Assembly (NCBI GenBank): GCA_902572605.1
Contig: CACGGD010000001.1
Location: 159,861 to 223,860 of the forward strand
DNA: 64,000 nucleotides
Source of the DNA: an uncultured Pelagibacteraceae bacterium
GTDB lineage: Bacteria > Pseudomonadota > Alphaproteobacteria > Pelagibacterales > Pelagibacteraceae
Direction of reading: 5' to 3'
Positions 62,188-64,000 of the stretch are shown here, one piece after another; the first letter of the stretch is position 1; each line of letters starts with the position of its first letter. The position numbers and the translations under genes are program-made. The notes under the pieces were generated by a model. The model ran no database searches. It worked only from the letters and a program-made list of their open reading frames with translations, and was not told the DNA's origin.

Positions 62188-63387
62188 CTAAAATTTAGAA
62201 AAATGAACCTTTATTTCGGTGCCACTTTGAGCCTCACTTTTTATTTCTAACTCACCTCTATGCTGATTAACAATGTGCTTCACGATCGCCATTCCAAGTC
62301 CAGTACCACCAACTTTTTTACTTTTAGCTGCATCAACTCTAAAAAATCTTTCTGTAATTCTCGGAAGTTGCTCAGTTGGAATCCCAATACCGTTATCTTT
62401 AATGGACACGGTGTAAGAGTCTCCTATTACTTTTCCGTTACCTTGCCCACAATTAACCTCAATCTTTTTATTTTTTTCTGAATATTTTATACTGTTGTCA
62501 ATAATATTTGAAAAAACTTCAATTAATTTTTCATAATCGCCTTTAATAAAGAAATCATTTTTTATATTATTTTTAAATTCAAACAATTTTAAATTTTTTT
62601 GATGTATATCCTCAACGTTACTTAAAACTTCTTTTAAGTTTACTTTATCTTGAGGTTGTATATGTTCTTCTAATTCAATTTTACTCAATGAAAGTAAATC
62701 TTTAATTAAGCTTTCCATCCTATCAGCTTGCTCAAGCATTATCGGTATGAATTTTTTTTGTGCTTCTAAATCATCTTTCGCATGTCCGCTTATAGTTTCT
62801 AAAAATCCTTTAATAGAAACAAGAGGCGTTTTAAGTTCATGGCTGACATTGGCTACAAAATCAGATTTGAACCTTTGCGCTTTTATAATATCAGTTAAAT
62901 CTTTTAGAAATAAAATAACTGAATCAGGATCATCGACATATGAGGTCGGTCCAGAAAATAGATGAACTTTAAAGAACTGAAATGAGGGAGAGGATAATTC
63001 TAAATCCATAGTAATTGTCTCTTTTTTTAAAAGCACTAAATCAATATTTTGGAGTAAATCAGGAACTCTCAATAAAGTAGCTACGTGCTTATTTAAATTA
63101 TTTTCTCCAAATTTTTTTTTGGCGCTATTATTAAAAAATTTGATATTTTTAAATTTATCTACAATTAAAATTAAATCATCGATTTGATTTATAATCTTTA
63201 CCTGCTCATTAGATTCTTCAATATTTTCATTGGTAATATCTTGAACTTCTTGATTTAAATTTTCAGATTGTTTTTGATCTCTAATTTCGCTTCTGGCATC
63301 AAATCCGGCCTTGATGAATTTCGCAGAAACTAGAATAACAACAATTGCAATAATTACTGCCAAAGATAAAAATAATAATGTCATCAT
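62188..63387 (-). CDS. phoR: Phosphate regulon sensor histidine kinase
   Basis: Membrane histidine kinase of 399 residues. One N-terminal helix (residues 3-24) is followed by a charged linker, a PAS domain (about 60-165), the phospho-acceptor His183 in VSHELKTPL and an ATPase domain with the N box IIDNSIKYS, G1 DNGIGIP, F box ERFFRVD and G2 GGTGLGMAIVKHIV. Lack of a periplasmic sensor domain fits PhoR, which reads the Pst-PhoU state. It has its own promoter and is separated from phoB by the whole pst operon. Confidence 0.94.
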   Translation of the reverse strand: MMTLLFLSLAVIIAIVVILVSAKFIKAGFDARSEIRDQKQSENLNQEVQDITNENIEESNEQVKIINQIDDLILIVDKFKNIKFFNNSAKKKFGENNLNKHVATLLRVPDLLQNIDLVLLKKETITMDLELSSPSFQFFKVHLFSGPTSYVDDPDSVILFLKDLTDIIKAQRFKSDFVANVSHELKTPLVSIKGFLETISGHAKDDLEAQKKFIPIMLEQADRMESLIKDLLSLSKIELEEHIQPQDKVNLKEVLSNVEDIHQKNLKLFEFKNNIKNDFFIKGDYEKLIEVFSNIIDNSIKYSEKNKKIEVNCGQGNGKVIGDSYTVSIKDNGIGIPTEQLPRITERFFRVDAAKSKKVGGTGLGMAIVKHIVNQHRGELEIKSEAQSGTEIKVHFSKF

Positions 63388-63437
63388 AATTTAAGTTTTT
63401 CTAAAGTATTTATAAGAATTGCTCCATATAAATATGA

Positions 63438-63466
63438 ATTATAACTTAAACTTTGAATTATGCAAA
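63438..63466 (-). promoter_or_regulatory. Promoter of phoR
   Basis: On the minus strand TTTGCA (63466-63461) and a perfect TATAAT (63443-63438) are 17 bases apart, placing the start about 45 bases before the phoR ATG. No Pho-box repeat is visible here, so phoR may be expressed constitutively. Confidence 0.6.
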
Positions 63467-63475
63467 ATATAGGGG

Positions 63476-64000
63476 TTAATTAGGTGCGGTGTTAGCTAAA
63501 AATATTTTAGCGCAGTTCTCCCAGGTATATTTTTTAGCTATTTCTTTACAGTCGTCTCTATTTAATTTTAAAGCTTCTAGCGCGGCTACTTTTAAATCTT
63601 TGTTTAAAACACCACCATTTGTTCCCTCTAAAATATCTTTTGGACCTGTAACTGGATAGGCTGCAACAGGTGTTCCGCATTGTAAACCTTCAATAATAAC
63701 TATGCCAAAAGTGTCTGTTAAGCTCGGCATTACAAAAACATCTGCTGATGCAAAGTAAGATGCTAACTCACCATTTGTTTTCTCACCTTTAAAAATAACA
63801 TTAGGAAATTCTTGTTTTAATTCATTTAAATCTGGCCCCTTTCCTACTACAATTTTAGTACCTTCTAGATCAAGTTTAAGAAAAGCTCTAATATTTTTCT
63901 CAATAGAAACTCTACCTACATATAACCAAATAGGTCTTTTATATTGTAAATTGAGACGCTTCGGGTTTTTAAATGCCCCATGATTAGCTCCTCTTGTCCA
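63476..64000 (-). CDS. Glycosyltransferase family 4/GT-B, MgtA/Agt-like, 5'-truncated by window end
   Basis: The frame is open to the last base of the window, so the N-terminal domain is missing. What remains is the C-terminal GT-B half: TRGANHGAFKNP, LYVGRVSIEKNIRAFL, KIVVGKGPDLNELKQ, YFASADVFVMPS, TDTFGIVIIEGLQCGTPVAAYPV with the nucleotide-sugar Glu, and GPKDILEG. This pattern, especially the EKNI and AAYPVTGP blocks, matches MgtA-like enzymes that add sugars to diacylglycerol or phosphatidylinositol. Next to phoR-pst-phoB it suits phosphate-starvation lipid remodelling. The acceptor is inferred, not shown. Confidence 0.85.
   Translation of the reverse strand, partial: WTRGANHGAFKNPKRLNLQYKRPIWLYVGRVSIEKNIRAFLKLDLEGTKIVVGKGPDLNELKQEFPNVIFKGEKTNGELASYFASADVFVMPSLTDTFGIVIIEGLQCGTPVAAYPVTGPKDILEGTNGGVLNKDLKVAALEALKLNRDDCKEIAKKYTWENCAKIFLANTAPN

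Overview
The window is AT-rich, very tightly packed DNA from an alphaproteobacterium of the SAR11 / Pelagibacterales type. The signs are short spacers, many 1-30 bp gene overlaps, a GcrA cell-cycle regulator, an alphaproteobacterial tRNA-His without G-1, HisG with HisZ, DUF1289, DUF2093 and DUF2721 proteins, and a Lys/Asn/Ile-rich proteome. I see no rRNA, IS element, prophage or CRISPR. No gene-free stretch exceeds 300 bases; the longest, about 235 bases between tRNA-His and cspA, is described below.

Layout. 1-2.2 kb: ispH (cut by the window edge), thrB, rnhA. 2.2-10.6 kb: a cytochrome c oxidase cluster (coxB, coxA, coxC, subunit IV, a small membrane protein, heme O synthase) running on into thrC and a peroxiredoxin, with a second subunit III-like gene, a tiny two-TM protein and Sco1/SenC at its head. 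10.6-14.8 kb: rsmE, CDGSH Fe-S protein, haloacid dehalogenase-like protein, pirin, quinone reductase, DUF1289 and DUF2721 proteins. 14.9-20.5 kb: ubiA followed by a lipid A/LPS run (msbA, waaA, lpxK, lpxL-like). 20.5-29 kb: purD, rsmD and a minus-strand run of pgi, lipoprotein, lspA, ileS, ribF and a HAD phosphatase. 29-34.7 kb: groESL behind a heat-shock-type promoter, hisG-hisZ-hisS headed by tRNA-His, and cspA. 34.8-46 kb: accA, glcB, recR-ybaB-dnaX with the SRP RNA just upstream of dnaX, pheA, kdsB, cytochrome c, argF, argD and an ABC-2 permease.

46-51.3 kb: gcrA, then a zinc-uptake block (zur, znuB, znuC, znuA, with a double Zur-like operator). A second copy of only the last ~20 codons of gcrA lies after znuA, so the block looks like a cassette inserted by recombination in gcrA. 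A small membrane protein, an arsenate reductase and an aquaporin follow. 51.4-64 kb: a phosphate island with ppx, ppk1, sixA, phoB, phoU, pstB, pstA, pstC, pstS, a secreted unknown protein, phoR and an MgtA/Agt-like glycosyltransferase cut by the window end. A three-unit Pho-box-like repeat precedes pstS. Together these genes suggest a cell tuned to phosphate scarcity: high-affinity uptake, polyphosphate storage, probable replacement of phospholipid by glycolipid, and arsenate handling.

The best candidates for novelty are the gcrA scar around the zinc cassette, two stable RNAs (tRNA-His and SRP RNA) that end 4 and 8 nt before the start codons of hisS and dnaX, a groEL terminator embedded in the hisG coding sequence, and a membrane-anchored C-terminal extension on AccA. 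I found no clearly new multi-gene defence or mobile system.
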